Source of the DNA: Hyphomicrobiales bacterium
Lineage (GTDB): Bacteria > Pseudomonadota > Alphaproteobacteria > Rhizobiales > Rhizobiaceae
DNA length: 64,000 nucleotides
Direction of reading: 5' to 3'
Assembly (NCBI GenBank): GCA_900466945.1
Contig: UBNV01000010.1
Span: 372,001-436,000, forward strand
The notes below the pieces were generated by a model. The model was not told the origin of the DNA. It worked only from the letters and a program-made list of their open reading frames with translations, and did not search any database. The first letter of the stretch is position 1. Every line of letters starts with the position of its first letter. This document shows positions 27,456 to 41,552 of the stretch, one piece after another. The translations under genes and the position numbers were made by a program.

Positions 27456-29414
27456 CTAGCTCTCGACCCAGAAATCTACCGTCCGGGGCTTCACGCTGGC
27501 CTTGGCAGCGCTCCGTCCGCTCTGCAGGCGGCGCCACTTCCGCTTTTCAACAGCCGGCAGCGAGAAGTCCTCCGGTTCCGTCGAGCGATTGAAGAGCACC
27601 GCGACGCGGCACTCCTTGCCCGTCTCGCGATCGATTGCCGCTAGCACCATGGCAAAGGCGCCGAGTTGCGGCGTCTCCCAGTCGCCGACTGTCATCGGCA
27701 GCCCCTGGGTGTTCATCCAGATCACATCGCCGTCTCCCGTCAGGGCGCCGGTATCCATGAAGCAGGAGAAATGCTGCCGCATGGCGGCAAGGCGGGCGGT
27801 GGTTTCGATGAGCTCTTGGTCTGCCTTCGACCAGTCGAGCCAAGTGAGCGCATTGTCCTGGCAATAGGCATTGTTATTGCCGTGCTGCGTGCGGCCGAAC
27901 TCGTCTCCGGCCGTCAGCATCACGGCGCCCCGGCTGGCAAAGAGCGTCGACAGGAGCGCTTCGACATCCTGTCGGCGCTTCTTGAGGATTGTCTTGTCCG
28001 CGGTTTGGCCTTCGACGCCGTTGTTCCAGGAATGGTTCTCGTTGTGGCCGTCCCGGTTTTCCTCGCCGTTCGCCTCGTTGTGTTTGTGCGCGTAGGAGAC
28101 GAGGTCATAGAGCGAGAAACCGTCATGGGCGGCGATGAAGTTGACGCTTCGCGTTTGTCCGTGACCGTCATGGATGAACAGATCGGCGGAGCCGGCAAGT
28201 GCCGTCGCGAGGTCGCCGGTTGTCCCGGCATCACCGCGCCAATGGCGGCGGAAGGTGTCGCGGGCGCGGTCGTTCCATTCGAGGAAGGCCGGCGGGAAGC
28301 GGCCGAGCTGGTAACCGCCCAGGCCGATATCCCAGGGTTCGGCGATCAGGATGCGATCTTCCAGCACCTCGTCCTCAAGGATTGCCCTGAGCGTCGGCGC
28401 GTCCTCATGAAAACCATCCCAGTGCCGACCCATGATCGGCGCGAGGTCGAAGCGGAAACCATCCCCGCCGGCCGAAAGCACGAAGTGGCGCAGCGTATCG
28501 ACGATGAGTTTGCGCACGAAGGGATGGTCGCAGGCCAGCGTGTTGCCGCAGCCGGTGTCATTGACCAGGGTGCCCGGATCATCCGCGACATGGCGGAAGA
28601 GCGAGCGGTTGTCGATGCCGCGCAGGGAAAGCGTGGTGCCGTGTACATCACTTTCGCCGGTATGGTTGAAAACGAGGTCGAGGATGACGCCAATGCCTTC
28701 GGCATGCAGGGCGGCAACCGTCTCGCGCAATTCTTTCACGCCGCCGGGCACGAGGCGCGGGTCGAGCGCCATCATGGCGACGGGATTGTAACCCCAGCTG
28801 TTGGTGAGGCCGAGAGGGGGCAGATGCCGCTCGTCGATCCAGGCGGTGATCGGCATCAGTTCGACCATGTCGACGCCGATGCGCCTGAGATGGGCGAGGA
28901 TGGCGGGGTGGGCGAGGGCGGCAAGCGTGCCGCGTTGAGCCTCGGGCACGTCAGGATGCAGCATGGTCAGCGCCTTGACGTTGACCTCATAGATGAAGCC
29001 GCTGCGCTCACCGAGCGGCATCATCGGCTTCAATAGCTTGTGGGCCTTCAGGATCGCCTTCGGCATCAGGTCGGCGGTATCGATGCCGAACTGGCCGAGC
29101 CTGACATCATAGACAAAAGGGCGGTCGAGTTCCGTCGCGTATGGGTCGATCAGCAGCTTGGATGGATCGTACCAGTGCCCTTGAGCCGGATCATAGGGGC
29201 CGTGGATGCGGAAGCCGTAGCGGGCGCCTTCCTTCAAACCCTCGACGAAGACATGGTGCACATCGCCTTCGCCGCGGGTCATCGAGAGGCGGGCGAGTTC
29301 GGTCTCGCCCTGCTCATCGAAGAGGCAGAGCTCTACGAGGCTTGCATGATGCGACCATAGACGGAAATCGGCACCGGTCTTGCCGATGATAGCTCCGAGC
29401 ATCGCTTCCGTCAT
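27456..29414 (-). CDS. glgX: Glycogen debranching enzyme GlgX
   Basis: The start is ATG at 29412-29414 (MTEAMLGAIIGKTGADFRLW, 652 residues) with GAGGCGA upstream; the extension to 29459 is rejected. It has an N-terminal CBM48/isoamylase domain and a GH13 catalytic barrel. The nucleophile block is DGFRFDLAPIMGR, the acid/base block ILIAEPWDIG, and the transition-state Asp FIAAHDGFSLYDLVSYAHKHNEANGEEN. GlgX cleaves alpha-1,6 branches of glycogen after phosphorylase has shortened the outer chains. Here it lies on the same strand as the glg genes, but the arsenic cassette separates it from pgm. Confidence 0.95.
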   Translation of the reverse strand: MTEAMLGAIIGKTGADFRLWSHHASLVELCLFDEQGETELARLSMTRGEGDVHHVFVEGLKEGARYGFRIHGPYDPAQGHWYDPSKLLIDPYATELDRPFVYDVRLGQFGIDTADLMPKAILKAHKLLKPMMPLGERSGFIYEVNVKALTMLHPDVPEAQRGTLAALAHPAILAHLRRIGVDMVELMPITAWIDERHLPPLGLTNSWGYNPVAMMALDPRLVPGGVKELRETVAALHAEGIGVILDLVFNHTGESDVHGTTLSLRGIDNRSLFRHVADDPGTLVNDTGCGNTLACDHPFVRKLIVDTLRHFVLSAGGDGFRFDLAPIMGRHWDGFHEDAPTLRAILEDEVLEDRILIAEPWDIGLGGYQLGRFPPAFLEWNDRARDTFRRHWRGDAGTTGDLATALAGSADLFIHDGHGQTRSVNFIAAHDGFSLYDLVSYAHKHNEANGEENRDGHNENHSWNNGVEGQTADKTILKKRRQDVEALLSTLFASRGAVMLTAGDEFGRTQHGNNNAYCQDNALTWLDWSKADQELIETTARLAAMRQHFSCFMDTGALTGDGDVIWMNTQGLPMTVGDWETPQLGAFAMVLAAIDRETGKECRVAVLFNRSTEPEDFSLPAVEKRKWRRLQSGRSAAKASVKPRTVDFWVES

Positions 29415-29440
29415 GTCTCGCCTCGTGGTCCGGGTTGATT

Positions 29441-29472
29441 CGCGCGCCTTATGGAACAATAGCAGGCGCGCG
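29441..29472 (-). promoter_or_regulatory. Inverted repeat between arsH and glgX
   Basis: An exact 8-base inverted repeat CGCGCGCC/GGCGCGCG, with a 16-base AT-richer spacer, lies in the 81-base gap before glgX. No U-tract follows, so it is not a standard terminator. It may be a regulatory element or a scar of the junction with the ars cassette. Confidence 0.3.
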
Positions 29473-29495
29473 ATCTTCGGCCAGAGCGGTTGCGC

Positions 29496-30206
29496 TTACA
29501 TGGCCTTGAGGTTCACCGCTTTCAGGGCCTCTTCCTTGCGCTCGCTGTAGCGATCGGTGAGGTAGCCCGAGATGTCGCGGGTGAGAAGCGTGAACTTCAC
29601 CAGTTCCTCGCAGACATCGACGACGCGCTCGTAATAAGACGACGGCTTCATGCGGCCTTCGCCGTCGAATTCCTGATATGCCTTGGCCACCGAGGACTGG
29701 TTGGGGATGGTGATCATGCGCATCCAGCGGCCGAGCAGGCGCATGGCGTTGACGGCGTTGAACGACTGCGAGCCGCCGGAGACCTGCATGACGGCGAGCG
29801 TCTTGCCCTGGGTCGGGCGGACGGCACCTACGGACAGGGGAATCCAGTCGATCTGCGCCTTCATGATGCCGGTCAGCGTGCCGTGACGCTCGGGGCTCAC
29901 CCAGACCTGACCTTCGGACCATTGGGAAAGATCCCGCAGTTCCTGTACCTTGGGATGGCTCACCGGTGCATCGTCGGGCAGCGGCAGGCCTGAAGGGTCG
30001 AAGACTTTCACCTCGGCGCCGAAATGCTCGAGCAGGCGCTTGGCCTCCATGGCGAGCAGGCGGCTGTAGGAGACCTGTCGCAGCGAGCCATAGAGGATCA
30101 GGATGCGCGGCTTGTGGGTCGAGAAGGGGCGGCGTAGCGCCTCCAGATCCGGCATGCGCAGGTGATCGAGATCGGCGGCGGGCAGGTCTACTTTAACATC
30201 AGACAA
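29496..30206 (-). CDS. arsH: Organoarsenical oxidase/NADPH-FMN oxidoreductase ArsH
   Basis: The start is taken as TTG at 30204-30206 ([16 protein letters not shown], 236 residues) with GAGGG about 9 bases upstream; a longer in-frame ATG at 30224 overlaps arsC more deeply. The flavodoxin-like fold shows the FMN phosphate loop [18 protein letters not shown]. Further motifs are [25 protein letters not shown] and [16 protein letters not shown], the ArsH signature. ArsH oxidises trivalent organoarsenicals to less toxic pentavalent forms and reduces quinones and other acceptors. It is the last gene of the five-gene arsenic cassette and overlaps arsC. Confidence 0.93.
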   Translation of the reverse strand: MSDVKVDLPAADLDHLRMPDLEALRRPFSTHKPRILILYGSLRQVSYSRLLAMEAKRLLEHFGAEVKVFDPSGLPLPDDAPVSHPKVQELRDLSQWSEGQVWVSPERHGTLTGIMKAQIDWIPLSVGAVRPTQGKTLAVMQVSGGSQSFNAVNAMRLLGRWMRMITIPNQSSVAKAYQEFDGEGRMKPSSYYERVVDVCEELVKFTLLTRDISGYLTDRYSERKEEALKAVNLKAM

Positions 30207-30624
30207 TGCGCTTGCCCTCCGCATCGAGTACGGCCTCGCCATCTTCCTTGACGAAGGCAGAGGTGAAGGCGTCGGCGGGAAGGATGTCGAGCACCACTTC
30301 CGACGGACGGCAGAGGCGCGTGCCCATGTCGGTGACGACAAGCGGACGGTTGATCAGGATGGGGGTCGCGATCATTGCGTCGAGCAGCTGGTCGTCCGAG
30401 AGGGCGGGATCGGCGAGGCCGAGTTCTTCGTAGGGCGTGCCCTTTTCTCGGATCGCCTCACGCACGGAGAGGCCGGCATCGGAGATCATCTTCGCCAGTT
30501 CTTCCTTGCTCGGCGGCGTCTTCAGGTATTCGACAACAACAGGCTCGATCCCTGCGTGGCGGATGATTTCCAGCGTGTTGCGCGAGGTGCCGCAGGCTGG
30601 GTTGTGATAGATTGTGACGGTCAT
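30199..30624 (-). CDS. arsC: Arsenate reductase, glutaredoxin-dependent ArsC
   Basis: The start is the ATG at 30622-30624 ([17 protein letters not shown], 141 residues); the longer frame is antisense to aqpS. Cys11 in [10 protein letters not shown] is the reactive cysteine of the thioredoxin-fold ArsC family. The oxyanion-binding Arg residues occur in INRPLVV and [10 protein letters not shown]. It reduces arsenate to arsenite using glutathione and glutaredoxin. Its ATGA overlaps the end of aqpS by 4 bases. It is the second arsenate reductase in this operon, unrelated in fold to the PTPase-type one at 31328-31837. Confidence 0.95.
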   Translation of the reverse strand: MTVTIYHNPACGTSRNTLEIIRHAGIEPVVVEYLKTPPSKEELAKMISDAGLSVREAIREKGTPYEELGLADPALSDDQLLDAMIATPILINRPLVVTDMGTRLCRPSEVVLDILPADAFTSAFVKEDGEAVLDAEGKRIV

Positions 30625-31322
30625 GGACGTTCCGTTCCTTCGGGTATGATCGGGGGAATTTCGTTGCGGCTCTCGGCAAAGAGCCAGGCGGCGATGGCGG
30701 CCGCGATCAGGGCGCCGGCAACTTGCGCTAGAATGAAGCCGGTGAGGTCGACCGGGCGGATGCCGGCGAAAGTATTGGTCAGGCTGCGGGCGATCGCGAC
30801 GGCCGGATTGGCGAAAGAGGTCGATGCGGTGAACCAGTAGGCGGCGGTGATATAAAGGCCGACCAGCATGGGGATCGCGTCCGCCTTGAACCGCAACCCG
30901 CCGAGGATGGTGAGGAGCAGGCCGAAGGTTGCTACCGCTTCTGCGCTCCATTGGGCCGATCCGGTTCGCACCGTTTCGGAGATCTGGAAGATGGGCAAGT
31001 CGAACATCACGTGGGCGACAAGCGTGCCGACGATACCGCCGAGGATCTGGGCGAGCACGTAAGGCAGGACGGCTGCCATCTCCAGTTCCTTGCGGAGAGC
31101 GAAGACCATCGTCACGACCGGGTTGAAATGGGCACCGGAGATCGGCCCGAGTATGGTGATCAGCACGAAGAGGATCGCGCCGGTCGGGATCGTGTTGCCA
31201 AGCAGGGAGACGGCAACGTCATCGGAAAGCTGGTCCGCCATGATGCCGGAACCGACAACGGTTGCGACCAGCATGGCGGTGCCGAGCGCCTCGGCTGCGA
31301 GGCGGCGGGAAAGATCGGCCAT
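30621..31322 (-). CDS. aqpS: Aquaglyceroporin AqpS (arsenite channel)
   Basis: The 233-residue protein has six hydrophobic helices and two re-entrant loops. The loops carry NPV (SGAHFNPVVTMVF) and NPA (TSFANPAVAIARS), the MIP family hallmark. The fifth helix WFTASTSFANPA has the wider-pore character of solute channels. In Sinorhizobium meliloti AqpS replaces an ArsB pump and lets arsenite leave the cell down its gradient after ArsC reduces arsenate. The position directly upstream of arsC and arsH here gives the same gene set. No ArsB or Acr3 pump gene is in the window. Confidence 0.95.
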   Translation of the reverse strand: MADLSRRLAAEALGTAMLVATVVGSGIMADQLSDDVAVSLLGNTIPTGAILFVLITILGPISGAHFNPVVTMVFALRKELEMAAVLPYVLAQILGGIVGTLVAHVMFDLPIFQISETVRTGSAQWSAEAVATFGLLLTILGGLRFKADAIPMLVGLYITAAYWFTASTSFANPAVAIARSLTNTFAGIRPVDLTGFILAQVAGALIAAAIAAWLFAESRNEIPPIIPEGTERP

Positions 31323-31327
31323 GGTCT

Positions 31328-31837
31328 TCAGCCGACCGTCTGTGTGCTGCTGCCGATTTCGTTCAACCGCTTCTGCAGAGAGAGCTTGTCGAGGCTTATC
31401 ATCGGCAGGCTGACGAAGATCGAAATGCGGTTGTTCAGCATGCGGTAGGCATCAGCGAAGGCGAAGTGCTTCTCGCTATCCGAGCCTTCGGCAGCTGCGG
31501 GATCCGGCACGCCCCAATGGGCGGTCATCGGCTGGCCGGGCCAGACGGGGCAGGCTTCTGCGGCAGCGTTGTCGCAGACGGTGAAGACGAAATCGAGGTG
31601 CGGGGCGCCCGGCACGGCGAACTCGTCCCACTTCTTCGAGCGGGCAAAACCCGTGTCGTAGTTCATGCCCTTCAGAAGCTGCAGCGTGTAGGGGTGAACT
31701 TCACCCTTCGGCTGCGAGCCGGCGGAATAAGCCTTGAACTTGCCCTGGCCGAGCCGGTTCAGGAGTGCTTCCGCGATGATCGAGCGGGCGGAATTGCCGG
31801 TGCAGAGGAAGAGCACGTTGTAGATCTTGTCGGACAT
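31328..31837 (-). CDS. Arsenate reductase, low-molecular-weight PTPase type
   Basis: The 169-residue protein contains the LMW phosphatase P-loop LFLCTGNSARS (CX5R) close to the N-terminus. It also has Cys residues later in the VCDNAAAEACPVWPGQP region, positioned like the resolving cysteines of thioredoxin-coupled ArsC. It probably reduces arsenate to arsenite using a Cys cascade. It lies 5 bases upstream of aqpS and 10 bases after arsR, so it belongs to the same transcript. Phosphatase activity is a formal alternative, but the operon argues for arsenate reduction. Confidence 0.9.
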   Translation of the reverse strand: MSDKIYNVLFLCTGNSARSIIAEALLNRLGQGKFKAYSAGSQPKGEVHPYTLQLLKGMNYDTGFARSKKWDEFAVPGAPHLDFVFTVCDNAAAEACPVWPGQPMTAHWGVPDPAAAEGSDSEKHFAFADAYRMLNNRISIFVSLPMISLDKLSLQKRLNEIGSSTQTVG

Positions 31838-31847
31838 GGCCGGTCTC

Positions 31848-32207
31848 TCAGTTGGGGCGGTTCGATTGAATGTTCAGGCTGCAGCAGGTGAGATCGTCGA
31901 TCAGCGGCTGGCAGAGGTTGGCATTGCCGCCGCAGCAATCCTTCAGCAGGTAAAGGGCGACGGCGCGGAAACGGTCGAGATCGGCGCGGTAGAGGATCGA
32001 GCGGCTCTGGCGCTCGCCGGAGACGAGGCCGGCCTGGGACAGCGTCGCGAGATGCGCCGACATGGTGTTCTGCGGCACGCCGATCAGACGCGCGAGTTCG
32101 CCTGCGGGAACGCCATCGGGTTCATGCGCGACCAGCAGACGAAAGGTCTGCAGGCGGGTCGGTTGAGCCAGGGCGGCGAGGGCCGCGATTGTCGATTTCT
32201 CATCCAT
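31848..32207 (-). CDS. arsR: ArsR-family arsenic-responsive repressor
   Basis: The 119-residue protein is a winged-helix ArsR/SmtB repressor (TRLQTFRLLVAHEPDGVPAGELARLI, then MSAHLATLSQAGLVSGERQSRSILYR). It lacks the ELCVCDL motif of the E. coli type. Instead it has Cys pairs at the C-terminus: DCCGG, NLC and TCC, likely the As(III) site, a placement found in other ArsR subgroups. Metalloid binding should release the protein from the operator overlapping its own start. It heads the cassette arsR-arsC(PTPase)-aqpS-arsC-arsH. Confidence 0.94.
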   Translation of the reverse strand: MDEKSTIAALAALAQPTRLQTFRLLVAHEPDGVPAGELARLIGVPQNTMSAHLATLSQAGLVSGERQSRSILYRADLDRFRAVALYLLKDCCGGNANLCQPLIDDLTCCSLNIQSNRPN

Positions 32208-32227
32208 ATATCCAGAATAGTGGATAT
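32208..32227 (-). promoter_or_regulatory. Probable ArsR operator
   Basis: ATATCCA-GAATAG-TGGATAT, a perfect 7-base inverted repeat, abuts the arsR start codon. Its position allows autorepression of the whole cassette. No other plausible binding site was found in the 116-base gap to pgm. Confidence 0.65.
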
Positions 32228-32260
32228 GAGTGCGGAGTCAATTGGGGTCATGTCGCTCGC

Positions 32261-32294
32261 AAAGAAAAACCCCGGTGTCGAAGACGCCGGGGTT
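32261..32294 (-). terminator. Terminator after pgm, before arsR
   Basis: A 12-base stem AACCCCGG(T/C)GTC with one mismatch and a 3-base loop. On the minus strand it is followed by TTTTTCTTT, so it stops transcripts coming from pgm. Hence the glg operon and the ars cassette are separate transcription units. Confidence 0.88.
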
Positions 32295-32323
32295 CTAATG
32301 CGTGAGCGAAGGTCTTGATGGGG

Positions 32324-33955
<1,632 letters not shown>

Positions 33956-35395
33956 TTATTGGCCTTTCGAGACGAGGCGTTGATAAAGATCGGCATAGGT
34001 CGCGCCACTCCTGTTCCAGGAGACGTCAGACTTCATGCCCTGCTTCTGCATTTGCGACCATAAAGGCTTGTCACTGTGGAGGCGAAGCGTGCGGCGTATC
34101 GCATAGCGAAAGGCATCAGCGGTGACCGGGGCGAACTGCACGCCGGTTGCTACGCCCGCGGCAAGGGCGGCTTCGTTCGCATCGATGATGGTGTCGGCAA
34201 GGCCGCCCGTGCGGGCGACCAGCGGAATGCAGCCATACCGAAGGGCATAAAGCTGTGTCAGGCCGCAAGGTTCGAAGCGCGACGGCACGAGAATGATGTC
34301 GGAGCCTGCCTGCATGAGATGCGAGAGTTTCTCGTCATAGCCGAGCACCATGCCGACCCGACCGCGATTGTAGGCGGCGGCGCCCTGCAGCGCCGCCTCG
34401 ATGAAGCTGTCGCCTGAGCCCAGAATTGCGAGCTTGCCGCCGCCATCGAGGATCTCGTCCAGCACTTCGGGCACGAGATCGAGACCCTTCTGCCAGGTGA
34501 GGCGCGAGATGACGGCGAAGATCGGCCCGTCGTCGGCGTCTAGGCCGAAACGTTCATTCAGGGCTGCACGGTTGCCAGCACGTTTCTTCAAGGTGGTGGC
34601 AGAATAGACTGATGGCAGCAGTTCATCTGCAGAGGGGTTCCAGACATCGGCGTCGATGCCGTTTACAATGCCATAGAGGTCGGAGCCTCGGCTGGCGATC
34701 AGGCCCTCCAGCCCCATACCGAATTCCGGTGTCAGGATTTCCTCGGCATAGGAAGGGCTGACGGTGGAGACCGCGTGCGAAGTGATGATGCCGCTCTTCA
34801 GGTAACTCAGTGTGCCCCAGTATTCGAGTGCCTCGTAGAAGGCGTGGCCTGGCAGGTCGAGATAGGGAAAGAGCGAGCCCGCGAACTGTCCCTGAAAGGC
34901 GATGTTGTGAATGGTGATGAGACTCGGGACTTCCGGCGCTTCCGCGTATCGCATGTAGACCGGTACCAAAGCACTCTGCCAGTCATGCACATGGACAAGG
35001 TCCGGTTTGAAGTCGGTCAGGATGCCAGCGGCGATTTCGGCGCCGGCCTTGGAGAGTACGGCAAAGCGCTTCCAGTTGTCGGGATAATCGCGGCCATCCG
35101 TTGCCAAATAGGGGCCACCCGATCGCTCATAGAGCTGCGGGCAGTCGAGAATGAGAAGGTCCAGCCCCTCGTGGCGAGCGGAGAGAAGGGTCGCCCGCTC
35201 ATCGAGCAGGGAATCGAACTCGTAGACCTTCTTCGGCTTCTTGACCGCCTTCATCACCGCCGGATAGCCGGGAATGAGCGTTTTTGTCTCAACGCCATGG
35301 GCAGCGAGCGCGATCGGCAGCGCGCCCGCAACATCGGCGAGGCCTCCGGTCTTGATCAGCGGATAAAGTTCAGAGGCGACCGAGAGGACCTTCAT
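33956..35395 (-). CDS. glgA: Glycogen synthase (ADP-glucose)
   Basis: The start is ATG at 35393-35395 ([24 protein letters not shown], split by motif), giving 479 residues; the frame extends to 35443 without support. The [13 protein letters not shown] motif (KxGGL) near residue 15 binds ADP-glucose. The C-terminal GT-B domain has [31 protein letters not shown] and TGGLADTI, including the E-x7-E region. It extends glycogen by alpha-1,4 linkage. It lies 8 bases after glgC and 3 bases before pgm. Confidence 0.96.
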   Translation of the reverse strand: MKVLSVASELYPLIKTGGLADVAGALPIALAAHGVETKTLIPGYPAVMKAVKKPKKVYEFDSLLDERATLLSARHEGLDLLILDCPQLYERSGGPYLATDGRDYPDNWKRFAVLSKAGAEIAAGILTDFKPDLVHVHDWQSALVPVYMRYAEAPEVPSLITIHNIAFQGQFAGSLFPYLDLPGHAFYEALEYWGTLSYLKSGIITSHAVSTVSPSYAEEILTPEFGMGLEGLIASRGSDLYGIVNGIDADVWNPSADELLPSVYSATTLKKRAGNRAALNERFGLDADDGPIFAVISRLTWQKGLDLVPEVLDEILDGGGKLAILGSGDSFIEAALQGAAAYNRGRVGMVLGYDEKLSHLMQAGSDIILVPSRFEPCGLTQLYALRYGCIPLVARTGGLADTIIDANEAALAAGVATGVQFAPVTADAFRYAIRRTLRLHSDKPLWSQMQKQGMKSDVSWNRSGATYADLYQRLVSKGQ

Positions 35396-35403
35396 GGATG
35401 TGA

Positions 35404-36663
35404 CTAACCCAGTTTGTCGAGCATGGCCTGCGTGATGAGGCATATCCCGTTTTCGCTGCGGCGGAAGCGCTTGGCATCCATTTCCGGATCTTCCCCGACG
35501 ATCAAGCCCTCGGGGATCACCACGCCATGGTCTATCACGACATTCGTGAGGCGCGCATGACGGCCGACTTGGACCTTCGGCAGGACGACTGCGCCTTCGA
35601 GACGCGAATAGGAATTGGCGCGCACACCCGTGAACAGGAGGCTCTTGTAGAGCGAGGAACCGGAAATGATGCAGTCGCCCGAGACAAGTGAGGAAATCGC
35701 CGATCCGCGACGGCCCTCGTCGTCATGGACGAACTTGGCAGGCGGGGTGTTTTCCGAATAGGTCCAGATCGGCCAGGTCTTGTCGTAGAGGTCGAGTTCC
35801 GGAACGATGTCGGTGAGGTCGATATTGGCCTGCCAATAGGCGTCGATCGTGCCGACGTCGCGCCAGTAGGGTGTGCGCTCGAAATCGGAGCGAACGCAGG
35901 ACTGGGCGAAGCGGTGGGCGACGGCCTTGCCGCTCTTGACCACATAGGGGATGATGTCCTTGCCGAAGTCACGGCTGGAATCCGGATCGGCAGCGTCGCG
36001 ACGCAGCAGTTCCATCAGGAACTTTGTGTTGAAGACATAGATGCCCATCGAGGCGAGCGCCCGTTCCTCGTCGCCCGGGATGCCCGGCGGGTCGGCGGGC
36101 TTTTCGACGAAGTCGATGATGCGGTCGGTGGCATCGACATGCATGACACCGAAACCGGTCGCTTCCGTGCGCGGGACTTCGAGGCAGCCGATGGTGACAT
36201 CGGCGCCGGTGTCCACATGCTGCTGGAGCATGAGTTCGTAATCCATCTTGTAGATGTGGTCGCCGGCGAGGATGACCATGTATTCCGGCGCGTAGGACTC
36301 GATGATGTCCGCATTCTGGAAGACGGCGTCGGCAGTGCCTTCATACCACTGGGTCTCAGAGACGCGCTGCGACGCCGGCAGAATGTCGAAGCTCTCATTT
36401 CGCTCGGGGCGGAAGAAGTTCCAGCCGAGCTGCATGTGGCGGATCAGAGAATGGGCCTTGTACTGCGTCGCCACGCCGATGCGGCGTATGCCGGAATTAA
36501 GGGCGTTGGACAAGGCGAAGTCGATGATGCGGGCCTTTCCGCCGAAATAGACGGCGGGCTTTGCGCGTCGGTCCGTCAGTTCCTTGAGGCGGCTTCCGCG
36601 ACCGCCGGCCAGCACATAGGCCATCGCATCGCGTGACAGGCTTTTTGTTTTCTTTTCCGTCAT
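35404..36663 (-). CDS. glgC: Glucose-1-phosphate adenylyltransferase
   Basis: The 419-residue enzyme carries the pyrophosphorylase signature [21 protein letters not shown] close to the N-terminus. The allosteric/catalytic residues lie in [16 protein letters not shown]. The [10 protein letters not shown] active-site loop and a C-terminal left-handed beta helix follow ([18 protein letters not shown]...[14 protein letters not shown]). It makes ADP-glucose, the committed step of glycogen synthesis. In rhizobia it is usually activated by fructose-6-phosphate and pyruvate. It follows glgB by 13 bases. Confidence 0.96.
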   Translation of the reverse strand: MTEKKTKSLSRDAMAYVLAGGRGSRLKELTDRRAKPAVYFGGKARIIDFALSNALNSGIRRIGVATQYKAHSLIRHMQLGWNFFRPERNESFDILPASQRVSETQWYEGTADAVFQNADIIESYAPEYMVILAGDHIYKMDYELMLQQHVDTGADVTIGCLEVPRTEATGFGVMHVDATDRIIDFVEKPADPPGIPGDEERALASMGIYVFNTKFLMELLRRDAADPDSSRDFGKDIIPYVVKSGKAVAHRFAQSCVRSDFERTPYWRDVGTIDAYWQANIDLTDIVPELDLYDKTWPIWTYSENTPPAKFVHDDEGRRGSAISSLVSGDCIISGSSLYKSLLFTGVRANSYSRLEGAVVLPKVQVGRHARLTNVVIDHGVVIPEGLIVGEDPEMDAKRFRRSENGICLITQAMLDKLG

Positions 36664-36676
36664 GTGTATCCTCCCC

Positions 36677-38889
<2,213 letters not shown>

Positions 38890-38893
<4 letters not shown>

Positions 38894-41352
38894 GCTCTCC
38901 AGATGTCCGCATTGTACTGCCGGATGGTACGGTCCGACGAGAACCAGCCCATGCGCGCCGTGTTGCGGATGGTCTTGGAATACCAGGCCGACGTATCGGT
39001 CCAGATGTCGTCCACCTGACGCTGTGCCTGGGCATAAGCGTCGAAATCGGCGGCTACCATGAACCAGTCATGCTGGTAGATGCCCTGCATCAGTTCGACA
39101 TAGCGGTCGCGATCGTCGGGCGAAAAGACACCCGATGCGATCGAGGACAGTGCCTGCTGCAGTTCGCGTGAGGCATCGATCGCGGCGCGGGGATTGTGCC
39201 CCTCTGCCCTCACGCGACCGACCTCGTCTGCGGTCATTCCAAATATCACGATGTTCTCCTCCCCCACATGATCGCGCATTTCGACATTGGCGCCGTCGAG
39301 CGTTCCAATCGTCAGTGCACCGTTCAACGCGAACTTCATGTTGCCGGTTCCGGACGCTTCCATGCCTGCGGTGGAAATTTGCTCGGAGAGGTCGGCTGCG
39401 GGAACCATGACTTCGGCGAGAGAGACGTTGTAGTTCGGGATAAAGACGACCTTCAGCAGGCCACGCACCGAGGGATCGGTGTTGATCACGCGGGCAACGT
39501 CATTGGCCAGTTTGATGATGAGCTTGGCATTGTGGTAGCTCGGCGCAGCCTTGCCGGCGAAGAGTTTCACGCGCGGTACCCAGTCGCGTTCCGGATGAGA
39601 GCGGATCTGGTCGAAGAGGGCGACCGTCTCGATAATGTTCAGAAGCTGGCGCTTATATTCGTGGATGCGCTTGATCTGGATGTCGAACATGGCATGCGGA
39701 TCGAGCTTGATGCCCATGCGGCTCGCAACCAGGCCCGCCAGCTTCTGTTTGTTGGAGAATTTCACCGCGGCGAATTTCTGCTGGAAGGCGGCATCGTCCG
39801 CAAAGGCGTCTAGGTCCTTGAGCTTGGTTGCGTCATCGAGGAAGGCCGGGCCGATCGCTTCCTTCAGCAGGTCGGTGAGATCGGGATTGCACTGCATCAG
39901 CCAGCGGCGCGGGGTAATCCCGTTGGTCTTGTTGTTTATGCGCGTCGGATACAGCTTGTGGAGATCGGAGAAGACCGTCTCCTTCATCAGTTCGGTATGC
40001 AGTGCCGAAACGCCATTGATCGAATGCGAACCCATGAAGGCAAGGTTGCCCATGCGCACGCGCCGATCGCCGCTTTCGTCGATCAGCGAGATCTGGCGGA
40101 TCTCATGATCGTTGAAGCCGCGCTTCCTGCGGGCGTCGAGCAGAACCTTGGCGTTGATCGCATAAACGAGCTGCATGTGACGTGGCAGGAGCCGCTCGAA
40201 CAGCGGCACCGGCCAGCTTTCCAGCGCTTCCGGCAGGAGCGTGTGATTGGTGTAGGAAAAGGTCTTGGAGGAAATCTCCCAGGCCTCGTCGAAGGCGACG
40301 CCGTGCACGTCGACCAGCAGGCGCATGAGTTCGACGACGGAGACGGCGGGATGGGTATCGTTCAGCTGGATCGCGACCTTGTCCGGCATTTGGGCGAGCG
40401 TATTGCCCTGCTGCAGGTGACGGCGGACAATGTCCTGCAGCGAGGCCGAACAGAAGAAGAATTCCTGGCGCAGGCGCAGTTCCTGACCGGCCGGCGTCGC
40501 ATCGGCCGGATAGAGAACGCGGGTCAGGGATTCGGCCTTGTTGCTCTCGCGCAGCGCGCCGATGTGATCACCGGCATTGAAGGCGTCGAGCAGGATCGGG
40601 TCGATCGGTTGAGCCGACCACAGGCGCAGTGTGTTGACGCGTTCGCCCCGCCAGCCGACAGCCGGGGTGTCAAAGGCAGTCGCGATGACGCGTTCGCCCT
40701 GTTTCCAGACATAGCGTGGCTCGCCGTCGGGGCCTTCCGTCGTCTCGACCGTGCCGCCATAGCCGACTTCATAGGAGCTTTCGCGACGCTCGAATTCCCA
40801 AGGGTTGCCGTGGGCCAACCAGCTTTCCGGCAATTCGACCTGCCAGCCTTCGGCCATCTGCTGGCGGAAGAGGCCGTGCACATAACGAATGCCATAGCCA
40901 TAGGCCGGGATGTTGACGGTGGCCATGCTCTCCATGAAGCAGGCAGCCAGGCGTCCGAGACCGCCATTGCCGAGGGCTGCGTCCGGCTCGAGGCCTGCGA
41001 TCACGTCGAACTCGACGGAGAGCGACTGCAGCGCCTGGCGCATGTCGTCGATGAGGCCGAGGTTCGACATGGCATCGCGCAAAAGGCGGCCGATGAGGAA
41101 TTCGAGCGACAGATAATAAACCCGCTTGCCGTTGTTCATGTAGGTGGTGCGGGTGGATTCCATCCAGGTGTCGATGATGCGATCTCGCACCACGAGGATG
41201 GTCGCGGTCAGCCAGTCATGCGGGGTGGCGACCTTGGCATCCTTGCCGATGCTATAGGTCAGCTTCTCCATGATCTCGGCGGCCAAGGCGTCCGGATCGG
41301 AAAGTTCGCGCTTCGGAAGGGGAAGGTCGACTTTGTGGGGAGTCTTGATCAT
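38890..41352 (-). CDS. glgP: Glycogen/starch phosphorylase
   Basis: The 820-residue enzyme contains GNGGLGRLAACFMES and, near the C-terminus, EASGTGNMKFALNGALTIGT. The Lys of this second motif binds pyridoxal phosphate. It releases glucose-1-phosphate from glycogen non-reducing ends. It is the first gene of the glg transcript; the promoter must lie in the 262 bases before it, which contain an ACAAATTTGT palindrome at 41473-41482. Confidence 0.97.
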
Positions 41353-41510
41353 CGGTCCGCCTGGCGTTGTTCGTTTCTCCGGGCGGCACCGATGCGATCG
41401 CGGGCGCCGAACCCTGGGATGGCAGTTTACGCATCGAAATGGAACAGTTGCAACAGGAGTGAGCGGGCACGGACAAATTTGTTCGAGCGAGCTGCGGAGG
41501 AGTTAAGCTA

Positions 41511-41552
41511 ATGAATTTCTTTTCTTATCCCGACATTGCGAAGATACGATAA
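41511..41552 (+). other. 13-codon ORF with a strong ribosome site, uncertain
   Basis: On the plus strand GCGGAGGAG lies 8 to 10 bases before an ATG that encodes MNFFSYPDIAKIR and stops within the left arm of the following terminator. It is divergent from glgP. It could be a leader peptide, a degenerate gene start or chance. Confidence 0.2.
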
